A stretch of 22,942 bases of DNA from assembly GCA_902531455.1 (NCBI GenBank), contig CACAEM010000007.1:1-22942 (forward strand), written 5' to 3'. This DNA comes from an uncultured Pelagibacteraceae bacterium (GTDB lineage: Bacteria; Pseudomonadota; Alphaproteobacteria; Pelagibacterales; Pelagibacteraceae). Each line of letters starts with the position of its first letter. Position 1 is the first letter of the stretch. This document shows positions 1 to 8,329 of the stretch, piece by piece. The notes beneath the pieces are model-generated. The model saw only the letters and a list, made by a program, of their open reading frames with translations, had not been told where the DNA came from and did not search any database. A program made the position numbers and the translations under genes.

Positions 1-466
1 ATAAAGTTCCTGTAGACGAGCCTGCAAATAATTTTACTCCACAACATCCGTCTAAACCTTTAAGATCAGCTAATTCGCTTTGGTTAGTTGGAGTTGCTCC
101 AAAATAAAATGCATGATTACAATACATTCTATTTTTTGCTAAATCTATTTTTCTTTGAAATTCTGCTTTGTTTGTAGTTGCAGGGTTAGTATTTGGCATT
201 TCAAAAACTGAGGTTATACCTCCAACAATTGCTGCTCTACTTCCAGAAGCTAAATCCTCAGTGTCTGTTGAACCCGGTTCTCTAAAATGTGTCTGAGTGT
301 CAATACAACCAGGAAGAACAGTAAGTCCAGTTGCATCAATTGATTGACTTGAATCTTCGTCTAACTTTCCAATTTTTACAATTTTACTATTTTGAATACC
401 TATATCAACATCTTTGAGATCTTTATCAATATAACACTTTCCATTTTTAATTATAAGGTCTAACAT
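1..466 (-). CDS. pyrC: Dihydroorotase-like amidohydrolase (PyrC, class I type), N-terminal part; 3' end outside window
   Basis: The visible part is the first 155 codons, starting at the ATG at 466-464; the rest lies left of base 1. Class I dihydroorotases interconvert N-carbamoyl-aspartate and dihydroorotate in cytosolic pyrimidine synthesis. The protein opens with the small beta domain of amidohydrolases (MLDLIIKNGKCYID). Next come LPGCIDTQTHFREPG (residues 51-65), EMPNTNP (89-95) and GVKLF (143-147), where K145 fits the carbamylated metal-bridging lysine. The usual metal-binding HxH motif reads Q58-T-H60, so its first histidine is glutamine. R62 and N92, expected substrate contacts, are kept. 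From memory, DTQxHFREPG occurs in other alphaproteobacterial proteins annotated as dihydroorotase, so this may be a clade trait. A non-catalytic or related cyclic amidohydrolase is the alternative. It diverges from ygfZ. Confidence 0.85.
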   Translation of the reverse strand, partial: MLDLIIKNGKCYIDKDLKDVDIGIQNSKIVKIGKLDEDSSQSIDATGLTVLPGCIDTQTHFREPGSTDTEDLASGSRAAIVGGITSVFEMPNTNPATTNKAEFQRKIDLAKNRMYCNHAFYFGATPTNQSELADLKGLDGCCGVKLFAGSSTGTL

Positions 467-508
467 TTATAAAAAAACTACTTATATCATTCGTTATAAT
501 ATTACAAT
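467..508. promoter_or_regulatory. Divergent pyrC/ygfZ promoter region
   Basis: This 42-bp spacer must serve both divergent genes. A perfect -10 hexamer TATAAT lies at 495-500 on the plus strand. It would start transcription near 506-508, one to three bases before the ygfZ ATG at 509, implying a leaderless or nearly leaderless message. No -35 match stands out at 16-18 bp upstream, and no Shine-Dalgarno sequence precedes the ATG. On the minus strand, TATAAG about 18 bases before the pyrC ATG is a weak -10 candidate. Confidence 0.4.
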
Positions 509-1390
509 ATGAATAGAAATAATATTTACATCCTAGAGGATAGAGGTCTTCTTTATATTAACGGAGATGATGCTAGAGAATTTTTACAAAATATAATTAC
601 AAACAATATTGAAAATGTATCAGATGATAGAAGTTGTTTCTCAGCTCTCCTGACCCCACAAGGCAAATATCTTTACGATTTTATAATTATTAAACATAAA
701 TCAGGATATTTTTTAGATTGTGAAAAAAAAATTATTGAAAATTTATATAAACAATTAAATTTATACAAGCTTAGATCTAAAGTTGAAATTTTAAATCTAA
801 GTAATGAGTTTGTTGTTGCAAATGTAACAAAGGAAAAATTTCTAGAATTAGAAAATTCTAAAGATGAGATGGGTTTTACTATAAAATTTAGAGAAGATCC
901 TATTTTTTTAGATCCAAGGTCTGATAAATTAGGAGCTAGATTAGTGATTAATTTAGAAAAATTGTATCTTTCTATAAAAAAATTGGGATTAAAAGTTTCT
1001 GATGTTAATGAATATTATAATTATAGTCATGAATTAGGAATTGCTCAAATTGATACAAATAATCTGCAAGATAAAATATTTGGAATTGAATGTAATTTTG
1101 AAGAACTAAATGGAATTGACTTTAGAAAAGGATGTTATGTAGGGCAAGAAAATACAGCTAGAATAAAACTTAAAGATAAACTTAATAAAAGACTATTCGC
1201 AATTAAAGTTTTAGATGGAGAGATCAATAGTGACGAAATCACTTTTGAAAATAAAAATTGTGGAAAGTTATTGATCAATAATAAAAATCCATTTGCTTTA
1301 CTGAAACTAGAAAATAAAACCTTTAATTTTGATAAAAATCTAAAGTGTGGAGATGCAAAAATAAAAGTTTTAAAACCAAATTGGATATAA
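509..1390 (+). CDS. ygfZ: YgfZ/GcvT-like folate-binding protein (CAF17/IBA57 family)
   Basis: This 293-residue protein belongs to the YgfZ/CAF17/IBA57 family. These folate-binding relatives of the GcvT aminomethyltransferase help assemble or repair some iron-sulfur enzymes, such as the radical-SAM tRNA-modifying protein MiaB. The diagnostic motif KGCYVGQE is at residues 207-214, with the conserved cysteine at 209. The N-terminus (DRGLLYINGDDAREFLQNIITN) is the usual GcvT-fold start, and LLTPQGKYLYDFII (47-60) is also characteristic. The length is close to the bacterial family norm of about 300. No glycine-cleavage genes are nearby, which argues against a true GcvT. The gene ends 1 bp before the convergent MazG-like gene, leaving no room for a terminator. 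Confidence 0.9.
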   Translation: MNRNNIYILEDRGLLYINGDDAREFLQNIITNNIENVSDDRSCFSALLTPQGKYLYDFIIIKHKSGYFLDCEKKIIENLYKQLNLYKLRSKVEILNLSNEFVVANVTKEKFLELENSKDEMGFTIKFREDPIFLDPRSDKLGARLVINLEKLYLSIKKLGLKVSDVNEYYNYSHELGIAQIDTNNLQDKIFGIECNFEELNGIDFRKGCYVGQENTARIKLKDKLNKRLFAIKVLDGEINSDEITFENKNCGKLLINNKNPFALLKLENKTFNFDKNLKCGDAKIKVLKPNWI

Positions 1391-1391
1391 A

Positions 1392-1763
1392 TTATTTAAT
1401 AAATTTTGATAAATCTGGTTTGAAATAGTCTGGTCCTTTCATAACTTTTCCGAACTCATTATATATTGGTTTGCCATCTTTTCCCAATTTACTCAAATTA
1501 GATTTTTGAACTTCCTCAAAACATTTATCTAAATTAATACCAAAAGCATGTCCCGCACCATAGGTAACATACAAAATATCTGTTAATGCATCAGCAACCT
1601 CAGTCAAATTTTTATCTGATATTGCCTGTTTAAGTTCCTCTAACTCTTCATTAATTAATGAAATTCTTAATGTATTAATTTTTTCTGTACTTAAACTAGA
1701 TGAATCTTTAACATCTTGATTAAAAGTTTTCATGAAGACGCCAACTTTTTCAAAATTTGTCAT
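1392..1763 (-). CDS. MazG-like / all-alpha nucleotide pyrophosphohydrolase
   Basis: This short all-helical protein of 123 residues belongs to the MazG/HisE-like NTP pyrophosphatase superfamily, which hydrolyses nucleotides to monophosphate and pyrophosphate, often for pool cleaning. The metal-binding pattern is visible: EExEE at residues 39-43 and ExxD at 55-58 (EVADALTD), placed on successive helices. The C-terminal segment KDGKPIYNEFGKVMKGPDYF (96-115) resembles a conserved tail of the single-domain 'phosphoribosyl-ATP pyrophosphohydrolase-like' subgroup. A true HisE is unlikely, since no his genes are adjacent and the tail differs. The start at 1763 is supported by a good Shine-Dalgarno (AGGAG at 1772-1768, minus strand), rare in this window. 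The exact substrate cannot be read from the sequence. Confidence 0.85.
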   Translation of the reverse strand: MTNFEKVGVFMKTFNQDVKDSSSLSTEKINTLRISLINEELEELKQAISDKNLTEVADALTDILYVTYGAGHAFGINLDKCFEEVQKSNLSKLGKDGKPIYNEFGKVMKGPDYFKPDLSKFIK

Positions 1764-1830
1764 TTTACTCCTATATGAATTTATTATTTTTTAATGTATA
1801 ATTGGTTAAATATACTCTCAAAACTAAAAT
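1764..1830. promoter_or_regulatory. Divergent promoter region, MazG-like gene / fumC
   Basis: This 67-bp spacer has a perfect TATAAT at 1797-1802 on the plus strand, giving a fumC leader of roughly 20 bases without a clear Shine-Dalgarno. On the minus strand the overlapping TATACA (1800-1795) could be the -10 of the MazG-like gene, with TTGAGA (1821-1816) as a -35 at a short 15-bp spacing. The two -10 elements share bases, so the two promoters would compete. No operator-like palindrome was seen. Confidence 0.35.
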
Positions 1831-3219
1831 ATGAAATTCAGAAAAGAATATGACAGCATTAGTTCTATAAATGTGCCTGTGGATAAGTATTGGGGAGCAT
1901 CAACTCAAAGATCAAAAAAATACTTTGATATTGGGGACGTATTAGTCAGACCAAAGTTAATAAAATCCATAGCTATTATAAAAAAAGCGGCAGCTGTTAC
2001 GAATTATAAAAATAAAGATATTAGCTCAAAAATTTATAAATCAATTATACGAGCCTCTAATGAAGTTATTGCAGGAAAATTAGATAATCATTTTCCCCTT
2101 AAAGTTTGGCAAACTGGTTCGGGTACTCAAACAAATATGAATGTGAATGAAGTTATTTCTAATAGAGCAATTGAAATGCTTAAAGGTAAAAAAGGTACAA
2201 AAAAACCCGTTCATCCAAATGATCACGTTAATAAATCTCAGTCAACGAATGATGTATTTCCTACGGCAATGCATATTGCTATCGCTATGGAAACAAGAGA
2301 AAAACTATTACCAAGCTTAATATTATTGAACAAAGAATTAAAAAAAAAAGTAAGAGAATTTAATAAAATAGTAAAAATAGGGAGAACACATTTGCAAGAT
2401 GCAACTCCTCTGTCATTAGGTCAAGAATTTTCAGGTTACCAATCACAACTGGAAGAATGCATTAAAAGAATTAAAGTGTCACTAAATGAAATTTATTATT
2501 TAGCACAAGGTGGAACTGCAGTTGGTACGGGAATAAATACTAGGAAAAATTTTGACAAAAAAATAGTAAATGAAATAAAAAAAATAACAAAATTGCCTTT
2601 CAAGCCTGCTAAAAATAAGTTTGCAGCACTTGCCGCTCATGATGCAATAGTAAATTATTCAGGTACATTAAATACAACTGCAGTATGTTTAATGAAAATA
2701 GCAAATGATATTAGATTTTTAGGTTCAGGGCCAAGAGCTGGTTATGGAGAGTTAATACTACCAGAGAATGAACCTGGATCATCAATTATGCCTGGCAAAG
2801 TAAATCCAACTCAATGTGAGGCTGTAACAATGGTATGTGTGAAAGTAATTGGAAATCACAATGGTATTACAATGGCTGGTTCACATGGTCATTTTGAACT
2901 TAATGTTTTTAAACCTTTAATAATTCATAATGTACTTCAATCAATCCAAATTCTCTCGGATAGCACAAAAAGTTTTGCAAAGTATTGTATCTCTGGACTA
3001 AAAGCTGACAAAATCAGAATTAAACACTTATTAGATAATTCTTTAATGCTGGTAACTGCCTTGTCTCCAAAGATTGGCTACGATAATGCAGCAAAGATTG
3101 CTAAGAATGCATTAAAAAATAAAACTACTCTAAAAGCTGAAGCACTGAAATCAGGGTTAATAAATGAGAGAGAATACAATAAAATTGTTGATCCTAATAA
3201 AATGATAAAACCAGACTAA
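1831..3219 (+). CDS. fumC: Fumarate hydratase class II (fumarase C)
   Basis: Class II, iron-independent fumarase converts fumarate and L-malate reversibly in the TCA cycle and acts as a cytosolic homotetramer. The family signature [11 protein letters not shown] is at residues 316-326, with S317 corresponding to the catalytic serine of E. coli FumC (S318). [10 protein letters not shown] (184-193) supplies H187, equivalent to E. coli H188. [19 protein letters not shown] (95-113) and the QSTNDVFPT segment (137-145) complete the substrate site. The length of 462 matches the family (about 460-467). Aspartase and argininosuccinate lyase share the fold, but the SGTQTNMN form and the overall match favour fumarase. 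No Shine-Dalgarno is evident. Its stop codon overlaps that of the convergent AsmA-like gene. Confidence 0.96.
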   Translation: MKFRKEYDSISSINVPVDKYWGASTQRSKKYFDIGDVLVRPKLIKSIAIIKKAAAVTNYKNKDISSKIYKSIIRASNEVIAGKLDNHFPLKVWQTGSGTQTNMNVNEVISNRAIEMLKGKKGTKKPVHPNDHVNKSQSTNDVFPTAMHIAIAMETREKLLPSLILLNKELKKKVREFNKIVKIGRTHLQDATPLSLGQEFSGYQSQLEECIKRIKVSLNEIYYLAQGGTAVGTGINTRKNFDKKIVNEIKKITKLPFKPAKNKFAALAAHDAIVNYSGTLNTTAVCLMKIANDIRFLGSGPRAGYGELILPENEPGSSIMPGKVNPTQCEAVTMVCVKVIGNHNGITMAGSHGHFELNVFKPLIIHNVLQSIQILSDSTKSFAKYCISGLKADKIRIKHLLDNSLMLVTALSPKIGYDNAAKIAKNALKNKTTLKAEALKSGLINEREYNKIVDPNKMIKPD

Positions 3220-4589
3220 CTATTTATAATATTTTTAACTAAAGATTTAAGCTCTTGAGAATTTCTGATGTTATATCTAGTCTTATCATTTTTTTTATCT
3301 TTATATGCTGTTTGATTAATTTTTATATCAAATATTGATATTATTCCGCTATTTATATTTTTCTCAATTTTAAAATACATCACATTTATATCCTTAACTT
3401 TGTCTAACTTTACTTGAAATTTTTTAGCAAACTCTTTTTTATTTTTTATTTGTAAAGAACTTGATGAATGAAATATTATATCATCACTTTCTTCTTTATA
3501 TTTTATTTCAGTTTTAATTTGGCCAATTTCACCAATATTGAATAAAACTTCACTTAAATTTATAGAATTTTGGCTGATATTTAGACTTATTTTACCGCTT
3601 CTTATAAGTTCGTGCTCGATATTATTTAAAATTAATTTGATATCTCCATTTACATTACCTAATAAATCAGGTTTTAAGTTTAATATAGAAAACATTAATT
3701 CATCTACTAAAAAATTTAGATTTTGCTTATTCAAAGTAATATTAGAATTGAGATAAAAAGGTGATAACTCAATTGTTGAATTAATTTTTATATCATTATT
3801 ATTTTGTGGAGATTTTAAAGAAATAATATTATTTTTTAACTGGTATCCTATTTCAATATTCTGATTTAGGAAGTTGAGTAAAGTTGTGCCTTTAAAGTTA
3901 GAATTGTTATCATAGTTTAATTCATTTTTTATCAAAATATTTGGTTCTCTAAAATCTATTTCTATTTGTGAATCCATTTGAGAATTGTATTTTTTTTTCC
4001 AAAATGATTTAAAATTTAAATCAAACAAATTGCCTTTGATATTTAATTTTTTGAAATCATCTTGTTGAGAAGTTGAAAAATCAATTTTTTCTATTGGGGA
4101 TATAATTAAAGTCTCATCATTTTCATCTATTATAAATATTTTACTTTTTTTAATAAATAGTGGTTTACTTTCACTACTATGAAAATATTTTCTTAAAATA
4201 TCATATTCTTTTTTTTTTATTAAAAAATTTGTATTTAATATTTCAAATTTTTCAAAATTAATTTTAGATTTTGGATATAAACTATTAGAGTCCATAAAAA
4301 CTTTTAAGTTTTTTGTATCAAATGAAATACTTTTATTATTATTTTCATCTATTGATAATGATGAATCGCTAATTAATAAATGAGGCTTTGGAAGTAATTG
4401 ATACTTTATGTCACCATTTATGTTTAAGTTAATATTAAAATCAGAAGAAAACTTACTTTCAATGATGTTTTCTATACTTTTATAATTAAATAAAACTGGT
4501 ATTGATAAATAAATGCCAAATAAAAAAAACAATGCAACTAATAAAAAAATAAATTTAGCAAATATTGTTACTTTCAATTTTTTTATCAT
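3216..4589 (-). CDS. AsmA-family membrane-anchored protein
   Basis: This 457-residue protein has one N-terminal membrane anchor (about residues 9-33) followed by a long beta-rich periplasmic region poor in cysteine and rich in Asn, Lys and Ile. The start resembles AsmA: the helix leads into [19 protein letters not shown] and then [19 protein letters not shown] (58-76), the AsmA N-terminal pattern of a Gly-containing strand, Pro-x-Pro and a following strand. AsmA-like proteins belong with TamB and YhdP, which are linked to lipid transport to, and homeostasis of, the outer membrane; the exact role here is unknown. The 3' end overlaps fumC by 4 bp, and the 5' end lies 36 bp from the divergent uvrD. 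No strong Shine-Dalgarno precedes the ATG. Confidence 0.72.
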   Translation of the reverse strand: MIKKLKVTIFAKFIFLLVALFFLFGIYLSIPVLFNYKSIENIIESKFSSDFNINLNINGDIKYQLLPKPHLLISDSSLSIDENNNKSISFDTKNLKVFMDSNSLYPKSKINFEKFEILNTNFLIKKKEYDILRKYFHSSESKPLFIKKSKIFIIDENDETLIISPIEKIDFSTSQQDDFKKLNIKGNLFDLNFKSFWKKKYNSQMDSQIEIDFREPNILIKNELNYDNNSNFKGTTLLNFLNQNIEIGYQLKNNIISLKSPQNNNDIKINSTIELSPFYLNSNITLNKQNLNFLVDELMFSILNLKPDLLGNVNGDIKLILNNIEHELIRSGKISLNISQNSINLSEVLFNIGEIGQIKTEIKYKEESDDIIFHSSSSLQIKNKKEFAKKFQVKLDKVKDINVMYFKIEKNINSGIISIFDIKINQTAYKDKKNDKTRYNIRNSQELKSLVKNIINS

Positions 4590-4625
4590 TAATCCAATAT
4601 CGCTTAAAATGAAAAAAAATAAACG

Positions 4626-6653
4626 ATGAATTTGGATTACTTAACAAATCTTAATGAAAGTCAGGAGGAAGCGGTTTTACATTTAAACGGACCTCTTTTG
4701 ATTGTCGCAGGAGCGGGCTCAGGAAAAACTAGAGTTCTTACAGCTAGAATTGCCCATATTGTTAAACAACATAAGGCATTTCCTAATCAGGTCTTAGCAG
4801 TAACATTTACAAATAAAGCTGCAAAAGAAATGCAATTAAGAGTTTCAAAATTTTTAAGAAAGGAGGCAACTGGTCTTCCATGGTTAGGAACCTTTCACTC
4901 AATTAGTGCAAAAATATTAAGAAAACATGCAGAAGCAGCTGGATTAAAATCAAATTTTTCAATTATTGATCAAGATGACCAAGTAAGATTAATAAAAAAT
5001 ATCTGTAAATCTGAGAACATAGATACAAAAAAAATATCTCCAAGATATATTTTGGCAGTCATTGATAAATGGAAGAATAAAGGTTTTTACCCTGACGAAG
5101 TTGTAGTTAAGGGTAAGGATATATTAGAAAAAAGCTTTCTTGGAATATATAAAATATATCAACAGAAACTAATAGATCTAAACGCTGCTGATTTCAGTGA
5201 CTTAATACTTCATGTTGTTAAAATTTTTGAAAGACACAGAGATATATCAAGAATGTATTCTAAAAAGTTTAAATATATTTTAGTCGACGAATATCAAGAT
5301 ACAAACTTTATTCAAAGTGAATGGCTAAAATATTTAGCTGAATTTAATCAAAATATTTGCTGTGTTGGAGATGATGATCAGTCAATATATAGTTGGAGAG
5401 GAGCAGAAATTAAGAATTTTCTTCAATTTGAAAATGTATATGAAAATACAAAAATAATTAGATTAGAAAAAAATTATAGATCAACTCAAAATATTTTAAA
5501 TGTTGCTTCTAATATTATTGAAAATAATCAAAATAGAGTTGGGAAAAAACTTTTTACAGATCAAGAGGACGGGGAACTTGTAACACTAAACTGTTTTAGA
5601 AATGTAAAAGATGAAGCAACTGAAATAGGTTCGAATATTGAAGATTTCAAAAATAAATTTTCATTAAATGAAGTTGCAATTCTTGTGAGAGCTATTTTTC
5701 AAACCAGAGAATTTGAAGAAAGGTTTTTGAAAATCGGTGTTCCATACAGAATTATTGGAGGAATTAAATTTTATGAAAGAGCAGAAGTAAAAGATTGTGT
5801 TGCATACTTAAAAACAGTTTTTCAACCTCAGGATGATTTAGCCTTTGAGAGAATTTTAAATGTCCCGAAAAGATCTATTGGGGATACAACATTAAAGGCT
5901 ATAAATAATTTTGCTAAATTTAATAAATGCTCATTGGAGGTTGCTTCAAAACATTTAATTGAACAAAACAAAATTAAACCTAAAACGAAATTAGGTTTAA
6001 ACTCTCTATTAAATCTTTTAGCTAAATGGAGAAATGATTTAAAGGGTAAAATGAACCATAACAAATTATTACAAACCATTCTTGATGAATCTGGGTATAG
6101 TGAGATGCTTAAAAATAAGAAAGACTTGGAGAATGAAAATAGATTAGAGAATATAAAAGAATTATTAAATGCGATGAAAGAATTTGATAATTTGGAGAGT
6201 TTTTTAGAACACGTTGCTCTTGCAACATCTTTAGACCAAGATTGGCAGAGTGAGAAGGTCAATTTAATGACGATACACGCATCTAAGGGACTGGAATTTG
6301 ATATCGTTTTTTTGCCTGGCTGGGAGGAAGGATTATTTCCTCATCAGAAAAGCATTGAGGAAAAAGGAGAAAGCGGACTAGAAGAAGAAAGGAGATTGGC
6401 CTATGTTGCAATTACTAGAGCAAAAAAACTTGCTAAAATATCATTTTCTATGAACAGGTTTTATCAAGGAGATTGGATCGACAGTATGGCATCAAGGTTT
6501 GTGGATGAACTACCAGATGAGTATATTAAAAAAAATAATAACTTTGTAGACGAAAAAGAAGAAGAATTTGAATTCAACCAAGATATGAATTTCGATAGTG
6601 ATAGTGAAATCAGAAGCCCAGGTTGGATACGTTATCAAAAAAAATTAAAATGA
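4626..6653 (+). CDS. uvrD: ATP-dependent DNA helicase UvrD/PcrA (superfamily 1)
   Basis: This 3'-to-5' SF1A helicase of the UvrD/PcrA/Rep group acts in nucleotide excision repair, mismatch repair or removal of proteins from DNA. The motifs run in order: Q-motif LNESQEEAV (9-17), Walker A AGAGSGKT (28-35), Walker B DEYQD (221-225), motif III VGDDDQSIYSWRG (247-259), HASKGLEFD (551-559), and motif VI within ERRLAYVAITRAKK (588-601). At 675 residues it is somewhat shorter than E. coli UvrD (720). It ends in an acidic tail (EKEEEFEFNQDMNFDSDSE) and lacks a recognisable long Tudor-like C-terminus. The stop overlaps the next gene's start as ATGA. UvrD fits better than Rep, but UvrD and PcrA cannot be separated by eye. 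Confidence 0.94.
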   Translation: MNLDYLTNLNESQEEAVLHLNGPLLIVAGAGSGKTRVLTARIAHIVKQHKAFPNQVLAVTFTNKAAKEMQLRVSKFLRKEATGLPWLGTFHSISAKILRKHAEAAGLKSNFSIIDQDDQVRLIKNICKSENIDTKKISPRYILAVIDKWKNKGFYPDEVVVKGKDILEKSFLGIYKIYQQKLIDLNAADFSDLILHVVKIFERHRDISRMYSKKFKYILVDEYQDTNFIQSEWLKYLAEFNQNICCVGDDDQSIYSWRGAEIKNFLQFENVYENTKIIRLEKNYRSTQNILNVASNIIENNQNRVGKKLFTDQEDGELVTLNCFRNVKDEATEIGSNIEDFKNKFSLNEVAILVRAIFQTREFEERFLKIGVPYRIIGGIKFYERAEVKDCVAYLKTVFQPQDDLAFERILNVPKRSIGDTTLKAINNFAKFNKCSLEVASKHLIEQNKIKPKTKLGLNSLLNLLAKWRNDLKGKMNHNKLLQTILDESGYSEMLKNKKDLENENRLENIKELLNAMKEFDNLESFLEHVALATSLDQDWQSEKVNLMTIHASKGLEFDIVFLPGWEEGLFPHQKSIEEKGESGLEEERRLAYVAITRAKKLAKISFSMNRFYQGDWIDSMASRFVDELPDEYIKKNNNFVDEKEEEFEFNQDMNFDSDSEIRSPGWIRYQKKLK

Positions 6654-8329
6654 GTAATGAAATAAATCATATTATTTTATCAAATAATTTGGACGGATAT
6701 GTCTTACCAAAAAATGATAATTATTTTACTGAGTATTCCAAAATAAATAATCTAAGATCAATTACAAATTTTACTGGGTCTGCTGGATTTGCAATTTTTT
6801 TAAAAAATAAAAAATATTTATTTGTAGACGGTAGATATACTACTCAAGCAGAAAAGGAGGTTGGTAAGGAATTCAAAATTTGTGAAATTCCTTATTTGTG
6901 GCCTAAAGATATTTTAAGGAAACAAATAAAAATTGGATTTGATCCAGATCTTTTTACTTGGGAAACCTTAAATAAATATTTTGGAAATGATTACAATTTA
7001 GTTCCATTAAATTTTAAGTTTAAAAATAAGAACGAAGTTAAAAATAATTATCCCTTTTATAGTCTAGATAATATTGTGGCAGGTGAAAGTGTAGATAGTA
7101 AAATAAGTCGATTAATCCAAATAATGAAAAAAAAAAAAATCGATTACAATTTTATAAGCTCAGGGGAAAATGTTTGTTGGCTTCTAAATATAAGAGGTAA
7201 AGATCTTCCAAATTCTCCAATTGCGAATTGTAAAATGTTACTAACAAAAGATAAGAAAATTTATTTTTTTTCAAATCAAGAAAAGTTAAAAAAAATCAAA
7301 TTAAATCTTCAAAAATTTAAAATTTATTTTTTAAAAGAAAATAATATTTTAAAATGTTTGAATAATCTTAAAATTGGAAATTTCAGTATTGATAGTAAAA
7401 CTTGTTCAGTATTTGAAGAGAGTTTAATAAATTATAAATTCAAAGTAGTTGAAAAAGAAGATCCTATTTATTTTTTAAAGTCTTTAAAAAATAAGACTGA
7501 AATTAATAATATGATTAATGCACATATTGAAGATGGAGTAGCTTTAACAAAATTTTTATATTGGATTAAAAACCAGAAAATTACTAATCTTACTGAAAAA
7601 AAGATTGAGAAAAAGTTAGAGAGTTATAGAAAAAAGAGTAAAAATTATTTATACCCAAGCTTTGATACAATTGCTGGATCTGGACCAAACGGAGCAGTTA
7701 TTCACTATAGATCAGATAAGTTTACAAACAGAAAATTAAATAAAAATGATTTACTACTACTTGACTCTGGAGGCCAGTATAAATGGGGAACCACAGATGT
7801 AACAAGAACGCTTTGCTTCTCAAAAATATCTAATAAAATTAAAGATATTTTTACAAGAGTTTTGAAAGGTCACATTGCGGTAGCATCATCAAATATAAAA
7901 AAAGAGAGAAATGGACATAATATTGATAAATTAGCAAGGAAATTTCTCAATTCTGTTGGGCTTGATTATCGTCACGGCACTGGTCATGGAGTAGGAGCAT
8001 TTCTAAATGTACATGAAGGACCCCAGGGAATATCAAAAAATAATTATGTAAAATTAAAAGAGGGAATGGTTTTAAGTAACGAACCTGGCTTTTATAAGAA
8101 AGATGACTTTGGAATAAGAATTGAAAATTTAGTTTTTGTTAAAAAGAATAAATCAAATCTTTTTTTTGAAAACCTAACAATGGCACCTATTGATACAGAC
8201 TTAATTAATTTTAAAATGCTTAATAAAGACGAAAAAAAATATTTATTTAAATATCACTTCGAAGTTTATAATAATATTTCACCATTTTTAAATAGTGCTG
8301 AAAAAAAATGGTTAGCTAATCTAATCTAA
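6650..8329 (+). CDS. Xaa-Pro aminopeptidase, long three-domain M24B type
   Basis: This two-metal aminopeptidase removes an N-terminal residue preceding proline. The ATG at 6650 is preferred because it overlaps the uvrD stop as ATGA; an in-frame ATG at 6623 lies inside uvrD. The product has 559 residues. The C-terminal pita-bread domain carries the five expected metal ligands: D372 and D383 (DSGGQYKWGTTD), H446 (HGTGHGVG), E478 (NEPGFY) and E492 (IRIEN). Two N-terminal creatinase-like domains precede it, starting with GYVLPKNDNYFTEY and including LFVDGRYTTQAEKE. This matches the roughly 600-residue eukaryote-like aminopeptidase P1 layout common in alphaproteobacteria, not the roughly 440-residue E. 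coli PepP. A run of 13 A lies at 7127-7139. The 3' end overlaps ligA by 9 bp, tail to tail. Confidence 0.92.
   Translation: MSNEINHIILSNNLDGYVLPKNDNYFTEYSKINNLRSITNFTGSAGFAIFLKNKKYLFVDGRYTTQAEKEVGKEFKICEIPYLWPKDILRKQIKIGFDPDLFTWETLNKYFGNDYNLVPLNFKFKNKNEVKNNYPFYSLDNIVAGESVDSKISRLIQIMKKKKIDYNFISSGENVCWLLNIRGKDLPNSPIANCKMLLTKDKKIYFFSNQEKLKKIKLNLQKFKIYFLKENNILKCLNNLKIGNFSIDSKTCSVFEESLINYKFKVVEKEDPIYFLKSLKNKTEINNMINAHIEDGVALTKFLYWIKNQKITNLTEKKIEKKLESYRKKSKNYLYPSFDTIAGSGPNGAVIHYRSDKFTNRKLNKNDLLLLDSGGQYKWGTTDVTRTLCFSKISNKIKDIFTRVLKGHIAVASSNIKKERNGHNIDKLARKFLNSVGLDYRHGTGHGVGAFLNVHEGPQGISKNNYVKLKEGMVLSNEPGFYKKDDFGIRIENLVFVKKNKSNLFFENLTMAPIDTDLINFKMLNKDEKKYLFKYHFEVYNNISPFLNSAEKKWLANLI

Noticed and set aside
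3216..3219. Possible terminator between convergent fumC and the AsmA-like gene
   Set aside because: The stop codons overlap and no GC-containing hairpin with a T-run is visible; transcripts probably run into each other.
4590..4625. Promoter for the divergent AsmA-like gene and uvrD
   Set aside because: The 36-bp spacer must drive at least one of them, but no hexamer pair stood out from the AT-rich background, so no site is called.
5828..6262. Open frame of 144 codons antisense to uvrD
   Set aside because: Fully contained opposite conserved helicase sequence; Ser/Phe/Leu-rich composition typical of the reverse complement of AT-rich coding DNA.
6623..6649. Upstream in-frame ATG for the aminopeptidase
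   Set aside because: It lies inside uvrD; the ATG at 6650 forms the standard ATGA overlap and begins where homology to the family plausibly starts.
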